DNA of 64,000 bases from Paenibacillus sp. PCH8 (GCF_002968835.1 NZ_PKQK01000002.1:62001-126000); one strand, 5' to 3'; positions 37,601 to 45,754 are shown, numbered from the stretch's first letter. Made by a program: numbers and translations. The notes: a model not told the origin generated them from the sequence alone.

Positions 37601-39966
37601 GCGTCCAGATCAACCTTCTGCTGATCATCAAATTGCTTCAAGATCGTAACAGGGAATACAGCAGTTGTAGATACGCCTTGATACGTTAAAGTAGCCGTAA
37701 GCTCTGCTTGAACATTACCTGCTTGAACAGCTGGACGTTGTACCGTGCCACTGTTAGAAATGACAGCAGGATGACTAGAACTCCACGTAATATTTACGCC
37801 GTTTTTACCGCTTTTTGGTAGGTTAACGTTTCTCGTTATCTTATCAGCACTCTGATCTGCCTCGTCTAAGTAACGACCGATATTAAGTTGATTCGCTGCA
37901 TCATCAACCGTGAGCTGACGTATTTGGGAGATGTGAGTTACGGCTTCTTGTTGATATAACTCGCCCATTTCTTGCTCCGTCAACGCACGATCATATACTC
38001 GGAAATCAGCCACGCTACCTTGAAGATATGGATCGTTTGCAAAGATTGACTTACCAATGAAGCCAGAGAACGTAGTATCCGGATTAATCATTTCTGACAG
38101 CTTTAGTCCCTTCGCATTACCTGAAGCAACCTTAGCTCCATCCACGAATAATGTCATCTTGTTGCTAGCTTCGGAGAAGGAAACTGTTACATGCTTCCAC
38201 TGTCCACCGATCAGGTTGGAGTTGGCGCTACCTGTAACTAATGCTTCGTTCGGCCAGCCATTTTTGGAGATACCTGTAGCTATCATATTGCCTGATCCAC
38301 TACCGTGACGTGGGGTTACGAAGAAATATTTATTCGTTTCCGGTGTTAACACCGTACCCAAACCGAAAATCCAGCGATTCGTACCATCATTCGTCCAGTT
38401 CACGATTGAAGATACGGTAATTTCATTCAGACCTTGTAATAGATCTAGTCCATTTGAGCCCTTAGGGATCTCAACATATCCACTATTCGATGTAGAGCTT
38501 CCTCCATTGAAGGATATAAAGCCAACCTCACTGTTTGAAATGAATTGTCCATTGTTTGGATTTCTAAATACCCCATCGAATGTAACTGGCTTGTTGGCAA
38601 CATCCTTCAGTACGAGTTGACCGTCTACTTCTGCAGTCGTTTTCATGTTGTAATGAAGAAGCAGATCATCTTTTAGCAACTTTTCTTGAATGGTAATATC
38701 CGATGCAGCTACATACTCTCCATCCTCAGTTTGTACTGTAATGGTAGCAGTACCACCACTAACAGCTGTAACTTTACCCGTTGAATTAACAATCGCTACA
38801 CTGGGATCACTAGATGTCCAGGTAACTCTTTTATTTGTTGCATTTGAAGGTGATATCGTAGCCACTAATGTCTCGCTGTCCCCCATGGATAAACGAAGTG
38901 TAGACTCATTAAGCGAAACACCTTTAACGGCAATCTGCTCAACAGAGTCATCCTTAGGTAGTAAGGTAACCATGAATTCCTTCGTTGCTTGGCTTCCACC
39001 TAAAGAAATCGTTGCAGTTAACGTCACTTGTTGCTCCATTTCTCGTAAGATCACTTCCCCAGTTGGACTTATCGCACTCTCATCACTGGAAGTCCATGAT
39101 ATCAATGCGCCATACTTATTGGCAGAAGGAAGTTTAAGAGATTCTGTCACGCCAGATAGTTCACCTAACTCTAGCTCTATTTTGCTTTGTTGTACTTGCT
39201 TTTCATTAAATGATTGTTCATATACTTCAGCGATATCTTCACTACTTAGCGCCTCTCCGTAAATTCTTAAATCTTGAAAGCTACCTGCAAAAGTAGCATC
39301 CCCTAAATAATTGGAGCGACCGATGTAAGCTTGCAAATCAGTACCGAAGCTTGCTGTTGTTTTCTCTTTGGTGGCCGTGCCTATACTTACACCGTTAATG
39401 TAACCTGTAATAGAGCGTTCTGTGATGACCGTCGTATAGTGAACCCATTGACCTTCGTACTGTGACGTAGAGGTGCCTGTTACGCCTACCTCAGTCGTCC
39501 AAGGCTGGTCAACATTATTGCGATCTGTAAATACGGACTTAAAATCACCACTTGGATTCGATGGATTAAACATCCAGTAATTCGTTGGTAATTTATTTTC
39601 AGCTGCTGGCGTACCGTAGAACAATGCGGAGTAGTTCCCACTTTCCATGTTACTCTTGATCCATACAGAAATCGTTGTATTTTCTTGATGATCAAACAAA
39701 CCCGTAGGAAGCTGAACGTAGTTCGTATTACTATCGGTCCCTCCAGGTAGAGTAAGACCATCGGCATACGTAACACTTCCTACAGCCGTTCCATGTTTAC
39801 CATGACCTGATTTATCCAATACATCCTCAATCAATGGATAATGCGCCAACATCGTTGGTGTTATTGTGTCCGCTGAAGCTTGATTGCTAAATGGCAGAAC
39901 AAGGCTTAAACAGTTACTGAAGGCCAAAAGTAAAGCTAAAGTTATGATTGTAATTCGCTTTCGCAT
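31657..39966 (-). CDS. Giant S-layer-anchored glycoside hydrolase with two GH43 modules
   Basis: 2769 residues. Signal peptide 1-32. LamG-type modules at about 35-250, 435-660, 1215-1440 and 1460-1670. Bacterial Ig-like modules (BIG2 and aBig types) near 265-425, 690-870, 1700-1860 and 2178-2265. GH43 five-blade propellers at about 880-1195 and 1870-2175, both with GxRDPFIIRS, WAPE and RHGTVIPI. The second has VEGPTIFK with the likely acid Glu; the first has NEGQTIFK. FN3 near 2270-2350, a Gly/Pro linker, an unassigned beta domain, then three SLH domains (2590-2769) that hold it on the cell wall. GH43 enzymes cut arabinan, arabinoxylan or galactan side chains. The two halves look like an internal duplication. 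A cre-like site upstream suggests carbon catabolite control. Confidence 0.92.
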   Translation of the reverse strand: MRKRITIITLALLLAFSNCLSLVLPFSNQASADTITPTMLAHYPLIEDVLDKSGHGKHGTAVGSVTYADGLTLPGGTDSNTNYVQLPTGLFDHQENTTISVWIKSNMESGNYSALFYGTPAAENKLPTNYWMFNPSNPSGDFKSVFTDRNNVDQPWTTEVGVTGTSTSQYEGQWVHYTTVITERSITGYINGVSIGTATKEKTTASFGTDLQAYIGRSNYLGDATFAGSFQDLRIYGEALSSEDIAEVYEQSFNEKQVQQSKIELELGELSGVTESLKLPSANKYGALISWTSSDESAISPTGEVILREMEQQVTLTATISLGGSQATKEFMVTLLPKDDSVEQIAVKGVSLNESTLRLSMGDSETLVATISPSNATNKRVTWTSSDPSVAIVNSTGKVTAVSGGTATITVQTEDGEYVAASDITIQEKLLKDDLLLHYNMKTTAEVDGQLVLKDVANKPVTFDGVFRNPNNGQFISNSEVGFISFNGGSSTSNSGYVEIPKGSNGLDLLQGLNEITVSSIVNWTNDGTNRWIFGLGTVLTPETNKYFFVTPRHGSGSGNMIATGISKNGWPNEALVTGSANSNLIGGQWKHVTVSFSEASNKMTLFVDGAKVASGNAKGLKLSEMINPDTTFSGFIGKSIFANDPYLQGSVADFRVYDRALTEQEMGELYQQEAVTHISQIRQLTVDDAANQLNIGRYLDEADQSADKITRNVNLPKSGKNGVNITWSSSHPAVISNSGTVQRPAVQAGNVQAELTATLTYQGVSTTAVFPVTILKQFDDQQKVDLDAEQLEIHNANNVKGNLRLVTTGEQGSTITWTSSRPAVVKGTAEAAGNATQLGWVSRQATDIPVTLIATITNGTASKELTFNVTIKQAAAPPQLDAYFFAYFTGEYEGGEEISFATAEDPLFWKALNNGKSILQSDMSEKGLRDPFIIRSAEGDKFYMLATDLKMGESTNFDQAQITGSHYMMIWESEDLVNWSEQRMIEVAPKTGGNTWAPEAIYDPVTGEYIVFWASSMKNTETYGDYNGRPAGQYNVMYYATTRDFYNFSEPKVMIDESLPTIDTTFIEHNQMLYRFTKSEVNTKVYVEKAPTFYYDKDDIAANGLQYDAVPGTRDNKLGLIGKNGNNEGQTIFKDIHKDKWYLFLDSWPYHVRYTTDLDRSTQYMNNVLSSDQYALPPGPRHGTVIPISRAEYNALQEKYAMKGPAPSTDPVVHYSFDADTVNGTTLNDISGNGHHATLVGGATVNEEDRIGKTGGSLELNGSTGYVKLPENLIQSLNLEKATFSTWVQMDKNQANQRIFDYASETGRQVNRNTMYLSTQGDTGSLEFAVVTPFTEKFSNDSTRLGSDYKYAVRNAGLLPTKTWQHVAITMDEFDAVLYVNGQEVKRSSTFNVEPRMLLETTMNYIGKSRNSSDRLFDGKLDDFRIYNRALSVEEIATLANEDVTPPVEQPSGAELILHYDMNDSDRANSTVIDQTGNFNGKWMNPSKAEWIRTEDAGVLSFTGGTTNSYVELPQGVLDGLTDMTVSSIVNWSGKNAAEWLYALGRPNNNTHYTYFTPRYNANGLARLGIATNAWNNESSTSTTGLKNNEWKVVTTVVSGTDGTLTIYIDGVAVASGSTNGMTLEQIKNTSGSSGYIGKSFYTADPYFGGMIADFQIYDGAMTAADITSLKARADQKIALMEGVLVSAATEKLTIHDLLASNTSKDAIISNVTLPTSGAYGTTISWTSDKGNVISTTGAVTRPTNVTGDQVVTLTAVFTDGTETAHKTFTLTVKALPNDATSVDEAKAALVVHNINDVRGHISLRASGLYGTTITWASAQPNVVSVTGEVQRPAHGSGNVDVKLTATITLNSASTTKEFIAKVKERPADENYAGYFFTYFTGEGTSTGEQVHFALSNGNDPLNWSELNNGKPVLTSALGEKGVRDPFIIRSPEGDKFYMIATDLKINGNGNWGRAQTWGSRSIMVWESNDLVNWTDQRMVEVAPEEAGNTWAPEIMYDKTTGEYIVFWASRMFDDASHTGSAYQKMMYSKTRDFYTFTEPQVYLDYGYSIIDTTMIEHDGKVYRFTKDEQDNGASAPFGKMIFQEVGDSILDPAFKMINQGVGNIKWVEGPTIFKSNTDEKWYLFVDEFGGRGYVPFETTNLASGVWTLSSHYNLPASPRHGTVIPITQSEYDALSGKNVPVSGISLDKTTLSIVEGQSGQLTATVLPANATKKAVTWSSSNPAVATVSATGQVTAVARGTASITVTTVDGGLLSSAMVTVTPLVEPTAPGEVTRTSVTAGNQKLTLKWSNPTDSDLVAIKITGLGSTEFKTVTVNHAASSYEVTGLANGTRYEFRITTVNAAGNESAGVVVSGTPQAPSSGGESGGGNIPAPTAPPAPGGSDPVVMDNGQINIKPVVNESGTAKVKLSAATVKRALDQTTGGKLHMRVEADESLNELTIELAVDTRLTSGTFTVDRIEINTGSAVLTVATELLGTGTSAGKTLGLSIKKIAANQLPASAQAGLTGEVVYDIKLTIDGKNLTEFDGRDDLVIAMPYTLKAAENPNNVVVYYVKDNGELRVVTNGKYNAATGKVEFKPTYPSKYTVAYVATSFKDVTQDWAKNAISALGARGIVKGVGDGEFNPNGQVTRAEFITMLMNMFELSDESATTSFSDVNQGEWYHGNIATAQKLGIVNGKSNGRFGVHENITREDMAVMVYKAIQMKQLALASGEATAFKDEASIASYAKQAVEAIQGAGIINGVGNDEFAPKKNASRAEAAVMIYNLLSLM

Positions 39967-40065
39967 AGCATTCTTCCCCTCGTTTAATATTCAGAAGCAT
40001 ACAATCATTAGCTCACCTTTAAAACAAGACCACCTCGCTCAAGGAGCTAAAAAAACACCCTTAAA

Positions 40066-40079
40066 TGAATGCGCTTACA
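40066..40079. promoter_or_regulatory. cre-like CcpA site upstream of the GH43 gene
   Basis: TGAATGCGCTTACA matches TGWAANCGNTNWCA at 13 of 14 positions, 100 bp upstream of the GH43 start. The 399-bp gap from 39967 to 40365 is the shared promoter region of the two divergent giant genes and holds no gene. Confidence 0.5.
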
Positions 40080-40198
40080 TTTCTTCTCATATTACGTCTT
40101 TAACGATTTCAATTCAATGTACTATCATGTTAATAATGTGTACTTTTTTATTGCAATTTAAATTTGACGCAGACTGCAACACTATTCCTACACTTCGA

Positions 40199-40212
40199 AG
40201 TAATCGTTTTCA
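40199..40212. promoter_or_regulatory. Second cre-like site between the giant genes
   Basis: AGTAATCGTTTTCA matches the CcpA consensus at 13 of 14 positions and lies about 155 bp upstream of the esterase gene at 40366. Confidence 0.4.
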
Positions 40213-40365
40213 TTCTAAATATACTCTATGTTTAAATTAAAGGATTGAACCCCTGATAAACATAATATATATAGTTGGGCGCTTGTCAAATGGACAACGT
40301 GTCCGAATACGATGCGGGTAAGCCATGGGCGCACCGGATCGAAAAAATAAGGAGGATTTTCATTT

Positions 40366-43300
40366 ATGCCAAAACGATTTAGAAGTATGCTCGCGCTCCT
40401 CTGTTGCTTAGTAATGGTGGCGTCGCTAATGCCAACCAGCTATGCCACTGCTACTGACAACATCGAGAACGCAGAAGCGAATGAAACACCCACCGCCATT
40501 TTTGGAACTCCCGAACTCGGGTCAAACGACCCACTCTGGAGCCAAACCATGGAGCATCACATTACCAAAAGCACGGTGCCCACCGACCCCAGACCTCATG
40601 CCACGGGTACAGCCAGAATCCTTTGGGATCATGACTACCTGTATGCCCGCGTAGTTGTGAATGACAGTAATCTATATCAGGGAGCTGGCGCAGATCATCG
40701 GTATGACAGCCTGGAGTTTTATGTTGGTACCGGAACCGGAGGCTCAAACCAATGGCGCGTCAGCTCGACGGGCGTGTTTTCAGGGCAGGCCTCTCCAGGC
40801 AGGGCTGCATGGACCCAGATCACGGAAACCGAATACATCGTGGAGATGAGAATACCAAAAAGAAATTTGACCTTTGAGGAGGGACAGCTTACCTTCGAGG
40901 TTTACATCAATAACTCAACGGAAAAGGGAGCTGACCGCTATGAAGTCGTTTCCAGTTTCGGAGACCCGGACGCAGCTTACACCAGCGCTGCTTCTTTTAC
41001 AGACAGCCTGCAGCTCACTTCAGCCAATGAAGTGGACACCAGATTTTCAATCACCGCCACTGCGGGACCGGGCGGCTCAATCATGTCGAACCCACCCGGC
41101 GATGTCGTGAGAGTAGATCGGGGCTCTAACAAAGAAATTACGTTTACCCCCGATTACGGCAAAATTGTTGATACCGTAACGGTAGACGGCGAGACCGTGA
41201 CTCTATCTGCCGGCACGTATACCTTTTCGAATATTGAGGCTGACCATACCATTCATGTGACATTCAAAAACGATCCAGACGCGGGGATACTTCCCTTTAT
41301 CGTATGGAATGACAACTTCGCCAGTGGCGAGTACACAACGGCTGTTATTATTGATTTAGGCGAGGGGATGGCAACGTTAGGCTCCGAGCTTAATCCGAAC
41401 TTGTTTGCCTTATCGGCTAGGAACACGACCCTGAACGGCGAAGCAGTGACCTTTGAAGGACCACGCAAGATCACAAGAGTATACGCTAATGACGAACCTA
41501 AGGTACGCGGCTATCTGGGGCAGGTTAGCAATTCACCAGATTATCAGGACGGACTGGCTAGTGGTCGTTACATCGTAGTTGAATCTGAATTTTATTCAGC
41601 GAGCGGCGGCAATACAACGCTGGATGGCAGCAGTAACTCGACAAAGCAGGTTTACACCATTGTCCAAAAAGGCGAAATCATACTGACAGAAGGGAGTCCA
41701 CTTCGCAATGTGGTTTTTGAACAGGAAGAGGTTGTTAATCCAATCCTCGATAAATTTACAACATTCACAGACAATTCGGTCAATCGTTCGCTCTACCTTC
41801 ACAAGGATGATGATGGTAAGGTGATGAAAGGATTGCCGCTGTATGTTTATACACATGGTATGTCACGCGGCGGAACAAACGCTGCGACAGACCAAAAAGC
41901 CGCTATGAAATCCGCCAACGGCTCAGTCGCTCTAATGAAAAAGATGGAGCAAAATCCCGATAAGTACGCCAGCCATGTACTGAATATTTCCTATAATGGC
42001 GTATCTGTTCCCTCAACAGATAATGTTAAGAAGGTCATAGACGCCCTGATTTCCAGCGGCGAAGTAGACCCTAACCGTGTTTACGCAGCAGGCTTCTCCT
42101 GGGGCGGCCAGTATACGAACAACTTAGTTAATAGCCACCCTGGCTTCTTCGCCGCCGCCGCACCTATGGCCCCTGTAAGCGGTTCACCGAACGCTAAGGA
42201 CAATGACGCTCACAACAACCTGGCCTATTGGATGTTTTTAAATGCTCATAATGTTGGAGGTTACCAGACTAACCTCAATAATTTTATCAATAACAATATG
42301 CCGAAAATGATCAACGCGAGGGCTTCGCGATTTGAGAGTAATGAAGCACTTACGTGGCCCTACAATCAATTTGATCAGCCGAATCTGAGACCGAATCCTG
42401 CCAACACACCTGTTCTGGCTGATTATATAGCGCATGAAGTTGAAGCAGCGGTTCTTTATAACCAGATCACTATGGGAACTTGGAGTATAGCACCTACGGC
42501 GCAGTCCTCTAACTTGCCAGCTTGGAACAACGACTATATAGATGTATTTGATTGGATGTTCGCGCAGAGAAAACCGGTCGTACCCGGTGCTCCAAGCGGA
42601 TTCAAGGCGACAGCGGGTGACAGGCAGGTCACATTGAGCTGGACTGCTCCTGCTGACGACGGTGGCAGTGCGATATTGGGATACAAGGTATGGTATGGCA
42701 ATGTAACACCGATTGCATTGGATGCGGCGGAGACCAAGTATACCTTCAACAACCTGACAAACGGCCAAAGCTACAGCTTCAAGATCGTTGCGGTGAACGC
42801 GAAGGGAGACGGCGCGGAGATCAGTGTGACGGGGATGCCGACGGCGACAAAAACTCCTACCGTGCCTGATTCTGGTGGCACTACAGGCAACACCGGAAAT
42901 ACCGGCAACATCGGTAATACGGGCAACACCGACAATACGGGCACCAGGGCAGACGCCGGAACATCGAAGTCGACCTACACAGTGAATACACCGAAAGATA
43001 AGCCCGCGGTCACAGACAAAAACGGCAACACCACCCTGCCCGGCGGCGGCACGATTACGACCAAGGGCGGGACGGAGATCAAGGTACCCGAAGGCACATC
43101 GATAGACTCATACGGTAAGGTGACCATTCCGGCGGACAAGAGCGCCCAAGTGACCATCCCTAGCAGCAACAGCACAGTGACCATTCCAGGCGGCTCGACG
43201 ATAGCGAGCGACGGTACGGTTACAGTAGGCGGCAAAGACGCGCATGTGAACCTGCCAAACGGTAATCAAGTGCATATCCACGGGGGATCGAAGATACGGA

Positions 43301-43986
43301 GTGGCGGCGCGGTTGTGGTAGGACTGAGCGGCGCAAGAGTCAGCTTAGACAACGGCATGTCGCTGAACATCCGTGAGGGTACGGAGCTGGCGTTCGATGA
43401 CGCCACCCCACTGGGCTTCCTCGTGATATCGGGCAACCCTTTCAGGGATGCCAACATGGACGACTGGTTCTACAACTATATAAATTTCGCCTACACATAC
43501 GATCTTTTCAACGGTACGACGTCCACGACGTTCTCACCGGGCACCGCAATGACGCGTGCAATGTTCGTGCAAGTACTGGCCAATCTTGAGAACGTAAACC
43601 TCTCCAGCTACACGAGTTCCCGCTTTAGCGACGTGACGGACGGACAGTGGTACACGGCGGCAGCCGAGTGGGCGGCCGAAAAAGGCATAGTCAACGGTAC
43701 AAACGCAGACCTGTTTGACCCCAATTCACCGATGACGCGCGAGCAGATGCTAGTGATACTTTACAACTACATGAAGTATAAGGGCTTTGAGATACCTGAA
43801 AGCCATTCTAAGTCCTTCGCGGACGAGAGTGAGATCAGCTCATGGGCGTTGGAGGCCGTTCAGGCGCTACGGGGCATCGGCATTGTATTAGGCAAGACGG
43901 ACAACTTTTTTGCTCCCAAAGCCACCGCTACCCGCGCCGAAGTAGCTACTATCTTTGTAAGGTTCGTCGAATATCTGGTTAATTGA
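40366..43986 (+). CDS. S-layer-anchored CBM9-esterase multidomain protein
   Basis: 1206 residues. Signal peptide 1-29. A CBM9-type carbohydrate-binding module at about 45-215 (DPLWSQTMEH, ARILWDHDYLYARVVV, DSLEFYVGTG). An InlB-type repeat near 225-305. An EstA-like Ig domain at 312-440. An alpha/beta hydrolase at 460-740 with the nucleophile in YAAGFSWGGQYTN (Ser about 577). FN3 at 745-825. Then an Asn-Thr-Gly repeat linker, a run of short Gly/Thr-rich beta repeats (about 870-1010), and three SLH domains (1020-1206). It is probably a wall-bound esterase that removes acyl groups from plant polysaccharide. It is divergent from the GH43 giant, with which it may act. The last 1.1 kb is visibly richer in G and C than the first part, so the C-terminal half may have a different origin. 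Confidence 0.9.
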   Translation: MPKRFRSMLALLCCLVMVASLMPTSYATATDNIENAEANETPTAIFGTPELGSNDPLWSQTMEHHITKSTVPTDPRPHATGTARILWDHDYLYARVVVNDSNLYQGAGADHRYDSLEFYVGTGTGGSNQWRVSSTGVFSGQASPGRAAWTQITETEYIVEMRIPKRNLTFEEGQLTFEVYINNSTEKGADRYEVVSSFGDPDAAYTSAASFTDSLQLTSANEVDTRFSITATAGPGGSIMSNPPGDVVRVDRGSNKEITFTPDYGKIVDTVTVDGETVTLSAGTYTFSNIEADHTIHVTFKNDPDAGILPFIVWNDNFASGEYTTAVIIDLGEGMATLGSELNPNLFALSARNTTLNGEAVTFEGPRKITRVYANDEPKVRGYLGQVSNSPDYQDGLASGRYIVVESEFYSASGGNTTLDGSSNSTKQVYTIVQKGEIILTEGSPLRNVVFEQEEVVNPILDKFTTFTDNSVNRSLYLHKDDDGKVMKGLPLYVYTHGMSRGGTNAATDQKAAMKSANGSVALMKKMEQNPDKYASHVLNISYNGVSVPSTDNVKKVIDALISSGEVDPNRVYAAGFSWGGQYTNNLVNSHPGFFAAAAPMAPVSGSPNAKDNDAHNNLAYWMFLNAHNVGGYQTNLNNFINNNMPKMINARASRFESNEALTWPYNQFDQPNLRPNPANTPVLADYIAHEVEAAVLYNQITMGTWSIAPTAQSSNLPAWNNDYIDVFDWMFAQRKPVVPGAPSGFKATAGDRQVTLSWTAPADDGGSAILGYKVWYGNVTPIALDAAETKYTFNNLTNGQSYSFKIVAVNAKGDGAEISVTGMPTATKTPTVPDSGGTTGNTGNTGNIGNTGNTDNTGTRADAGTSKSTYTVNTPKDKPAVTDKNGNTTLPGGGTITTKGGTEIKVPEGTSIDSYGKVTIPADKSAQVTIPSSNSTVTIPGGSTIASDGTVTVGGKDAHVNLPNGNQVHIHGGSKIRSGGAVVVGLSGARVSLDNGMSLNIREGTELAFDDATPLGFLVISGNPFRDANMDDWFYNYINFAYTYDLFNGTTSTTFSPGTAMTRAMFVQVLANLENVNLSSYTSSRFSDVTDGQWYTAAAEWAAEKGIVNGTNADLFDPNSPMTREQMLVILYNYMKYKGFEIPESHSKSFADESEISSWALEAVQALRGIGIVLGKTDNFFAPKATATRAEVATIFVRFVEYLVN

Positions 43987-44014
43987 AAGCGTATACAGAA
44001 TAATGAGGACAATT

Positions 44015-44262
44015 TTAAAAAAAGTTAGGCAAATTCAGTTGCTGTCTGTATCGTGCAGGCGGCAGCTTGTTTAAGTTCCATTGACCTCGATAATGATTGT
44101 AATAGATCATATAGCTTTTCACTTCTTGCTTAACTTCTTCCAAGGTCAAACACGCTTTGAAATTCGTTTCATCTTTAAATGTCCTAAGAATGATTCTTGT
44201 GGAGCGTTATCCCAACAGTTTCCTCTACGTGACATGGATTGACCTAGCCCCATGTTCTTTCC
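44015..44262 (-). pseudogene. IS3-family transposase 3' remnant
   Basis: The minus strand reads GLGQSMSRRGNCWDNAPQES, the end of the IS3 DDE core with the catalytic Glu. After one lost A it continues with DETNFKACLTLEEVKQEV, YYNHYRGQWNLNKLPPARYR and a stop at 44015. The first three quarters of the gene are missing. It is a different subgroup from the element at 49590. No inverted repeats were found. Confidence 0.8.
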
Positions 44263-44432
44263 ATTAGAAGTTGAGGGTTGATGATCGGACTGATCGGGGC
44301 AACACCATTCGGACTATGCAGGAGATGATCAGTCCACGATATCAGATTCGATGGTTTATGGGGTCGTTAGACAACGACACATTAGCATTTCTATTCTTGT
44401 CAACGGAGCCTGACCTCCTAGGCAATCCATAC
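44263..44432. other. Stretch without a recognisable gene
   Basis: Between the IS remnant and the hairpin I see no supported gene. A 76-codon plus ORF (44271-44501) runs through the hairpin and the tRNA fragment and is therefore not credible. Confidence 0.4.
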
Positions 44433-44466
44433 AAAAAAACGCCATCACATGATGTGATGGCGTTTC
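44433..44466. terminator. Terminator-like hairpin before the tRNA fragment
   Basis: CGCCATCACATGATGTGATGGCG is flanked by A7 and a T run, eight bases or so before the tRNA-Ala fragment, as at the other tRNA-like ends. Confidence 0.65.
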
Positions 44467-44474
44467 TCTATGAA

Positions 44475-44516
44475 TGGAGCCTAGGGGGATCGAACCCCTG
44501 ACCTCATCGCTGCCAG
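44475..44516 (-). repeat. 42-bp direct repeat of the tRNA-Ala 3' end (island att site)
   Basis: Bases 44475-44516 are identical to 52918-52959, the 3' 42 bases of the tRNA-Ala gene, up to and including the anticodon loop. The match stops in the anticodon stem. It has the same orientation as the tRNA. Together with decayed integrase tails next to the tRNA, this marks 44.5-52.9 kb as an integrated island. Confidence 0.85.
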
Positions 44517-44553
44517 TGGAGCGATAAGGTTCTGAGCGTTAAGGAAAATGGGG

Positions 44554-44597
44554 AGGCAAGCCTTGAGGGACAAGGCTTGCCTTAGTTTTTTGTTTTT
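44554..44597. terminator. Strong hairpin just inside the island
   Basis: AGGCAAGCCTTG / CAAGGCTTGCCT is a perfect 12-bp stem followed on the plus strand by two T6 runs. No plus-strand gene precedes it, so it may be left over or protect the island edge. Nothing else is seen between here and 44724. Confidence 0.6.
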
Positions 44598-44724
44598 TCG
44601 TTCGAGTTTACCGTGAAGCTCGGAAAGGAAAAAGTGTGACCAAAAATGTGACCAGTTCCTATGTAAAATTTAATTGGCACAAAATAGAATCTGGATTCAC
44701 TTGAAATAGAATCTTATATAACAT

Positions 44725-45750
44725 TTATATTAGTTCAGGAATGTCAATTGGCGTAATACTATCTAATACAGAGTCGAAGCACTTTCCATAAGAAACAACT
44801 TTCTTTCTTAAAATATTCCACTCATCAATTGATATCTTCTCGTTTAAATCTGTTTCTATTACGATACAATCATCTGAACACATTCTATTAGTATGTTGCT
44901 TGTGATTGTCACTAAAAATTATATGTCTTTGACCCTTACATACTTCTAATTTTTTGTGAGCTAATTTATTTCTCCATTGTGTAACATCCTTGTAGTTTTC
45001 AAATGGATTATCATCAAAAGTTGAGACGTTATTGTACTCAATTATCTTTTGAAACATTTTATATTTCATATCCAGTGTAAATAGGAAGTTCCGAAGTTTA
45101 AAAAGTTTCTTTATATCTATACTACCCTTCGTCTCAATTTTCATAATTTCAATTTCTGATGCCTCAGCAAATGCTTCTTTTTGCTTTTTCATTAAATCCA
45201 AAATTATATTCATAATCTCCACTTGCTGTTCTGATGTCAATTTAGGATACTCATTCATTACATAAGAATTAACTATGAAGTCATTTTGTGAAGTTTGATC
45301 TGTTAGTAATCCCCTAATATTAGAAAGAGATGAAAGTCTTTTTGAGTTTTTCTTAATCAAATAATTTGATTTTTCATCGAAATTATTTCTATTAGCTATA
45401 TATACTCCTTCAAAAGACCCCAAATCTTTTGAAACCATCTCTCTTATATCAGATTCATGCTGAGAGGAATAGAACAGAATATCCGAATCAACATTAATCC
45501 CCCGAAGTTTCTTTATAAGGCTGCTTCCTAATATCCCATACGACAACGAGTAGTCTATAAAAAACATATCAAAAGTTTTGAATCCTGATTTTTCTCTCTC
45601 CAATCTATCCAAAAATTTCTGAGCGTCCTGAACATATTCTATTTGAATTGTTAACCCAACATCCTCAACCAACATCTCCAAAATTTCCTTGTTTTCCATA
45701 TAAAAAGAGTCATAGTCATCAACCCATAACAACTTCAAATCACATCTCAT
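44725..45750 (-). CDS. Receiver domain fused to a HEPN-like domain
   Basis: 341 residues, no membrane segment. Residues 1-130 are a CheY-like receiver: LKLLWVDDYDSF (Asp11, Asp12), DMFFIDYSL (phospho-acceptor Asp66), ILFYSSQ (switch Ser), and a late Lys. There is no DNA-binding domain. Instead, the helical C-terminal half has TQWRNKLAHKK (Arg260-x4-His265), the Rx4-6H pattern of HEPN domains, many of which are RNases in toxins and phage defence. It is the third gene of a tight operon, four bases after the double-GHKL ATPase. I infer a phospho-switched effector. The HEPN call rests on one motif and on helix content. Confidence 0.7.
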   Translation of the reverse strand: MRCDLKLLWVDDYDSFYMENKEILEMLVEDVGLTIQIEYVQDAQKFLDRLEREKSGFKTFDMFFIDYSLSYGILGSSLIKKLRGINVDSDILFYSSQHESDIREMVSKDLGSFEGVYIANRNNFDEKSNYLIKKNSKRLSSLSNIRGLLTDQTSQNDFIVNSYVMNEYPKLTSEQQVEIMNIILDLMKKQKEAFAEASEIEIMKIETKGSIDIKKLFKLRNFLFTLDMKYKMFQKIIEYNNVSTFDDNPFENYKDVTQWRNKLAHKKLEVCKGQRHIIFSDNHKQHTNRMCSDDCIVIETDLNEKISIDEWNILRKKVVSYGKCFDSVLDSITPIDIPELI

Positions 45751-45754
45751 ATAA

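Noticed and set aside
38690..39262. 190-codon plus ORF opposite the giant GH43 gene
   Set aside because: Shadow of Ig-like modules in the 2769-residue protein.
44271..44501. 76-codon plus ORF
   Set aside because: It reads through a hairpin and the tRNA-Ala fragment, and its protein sequence has no family features.
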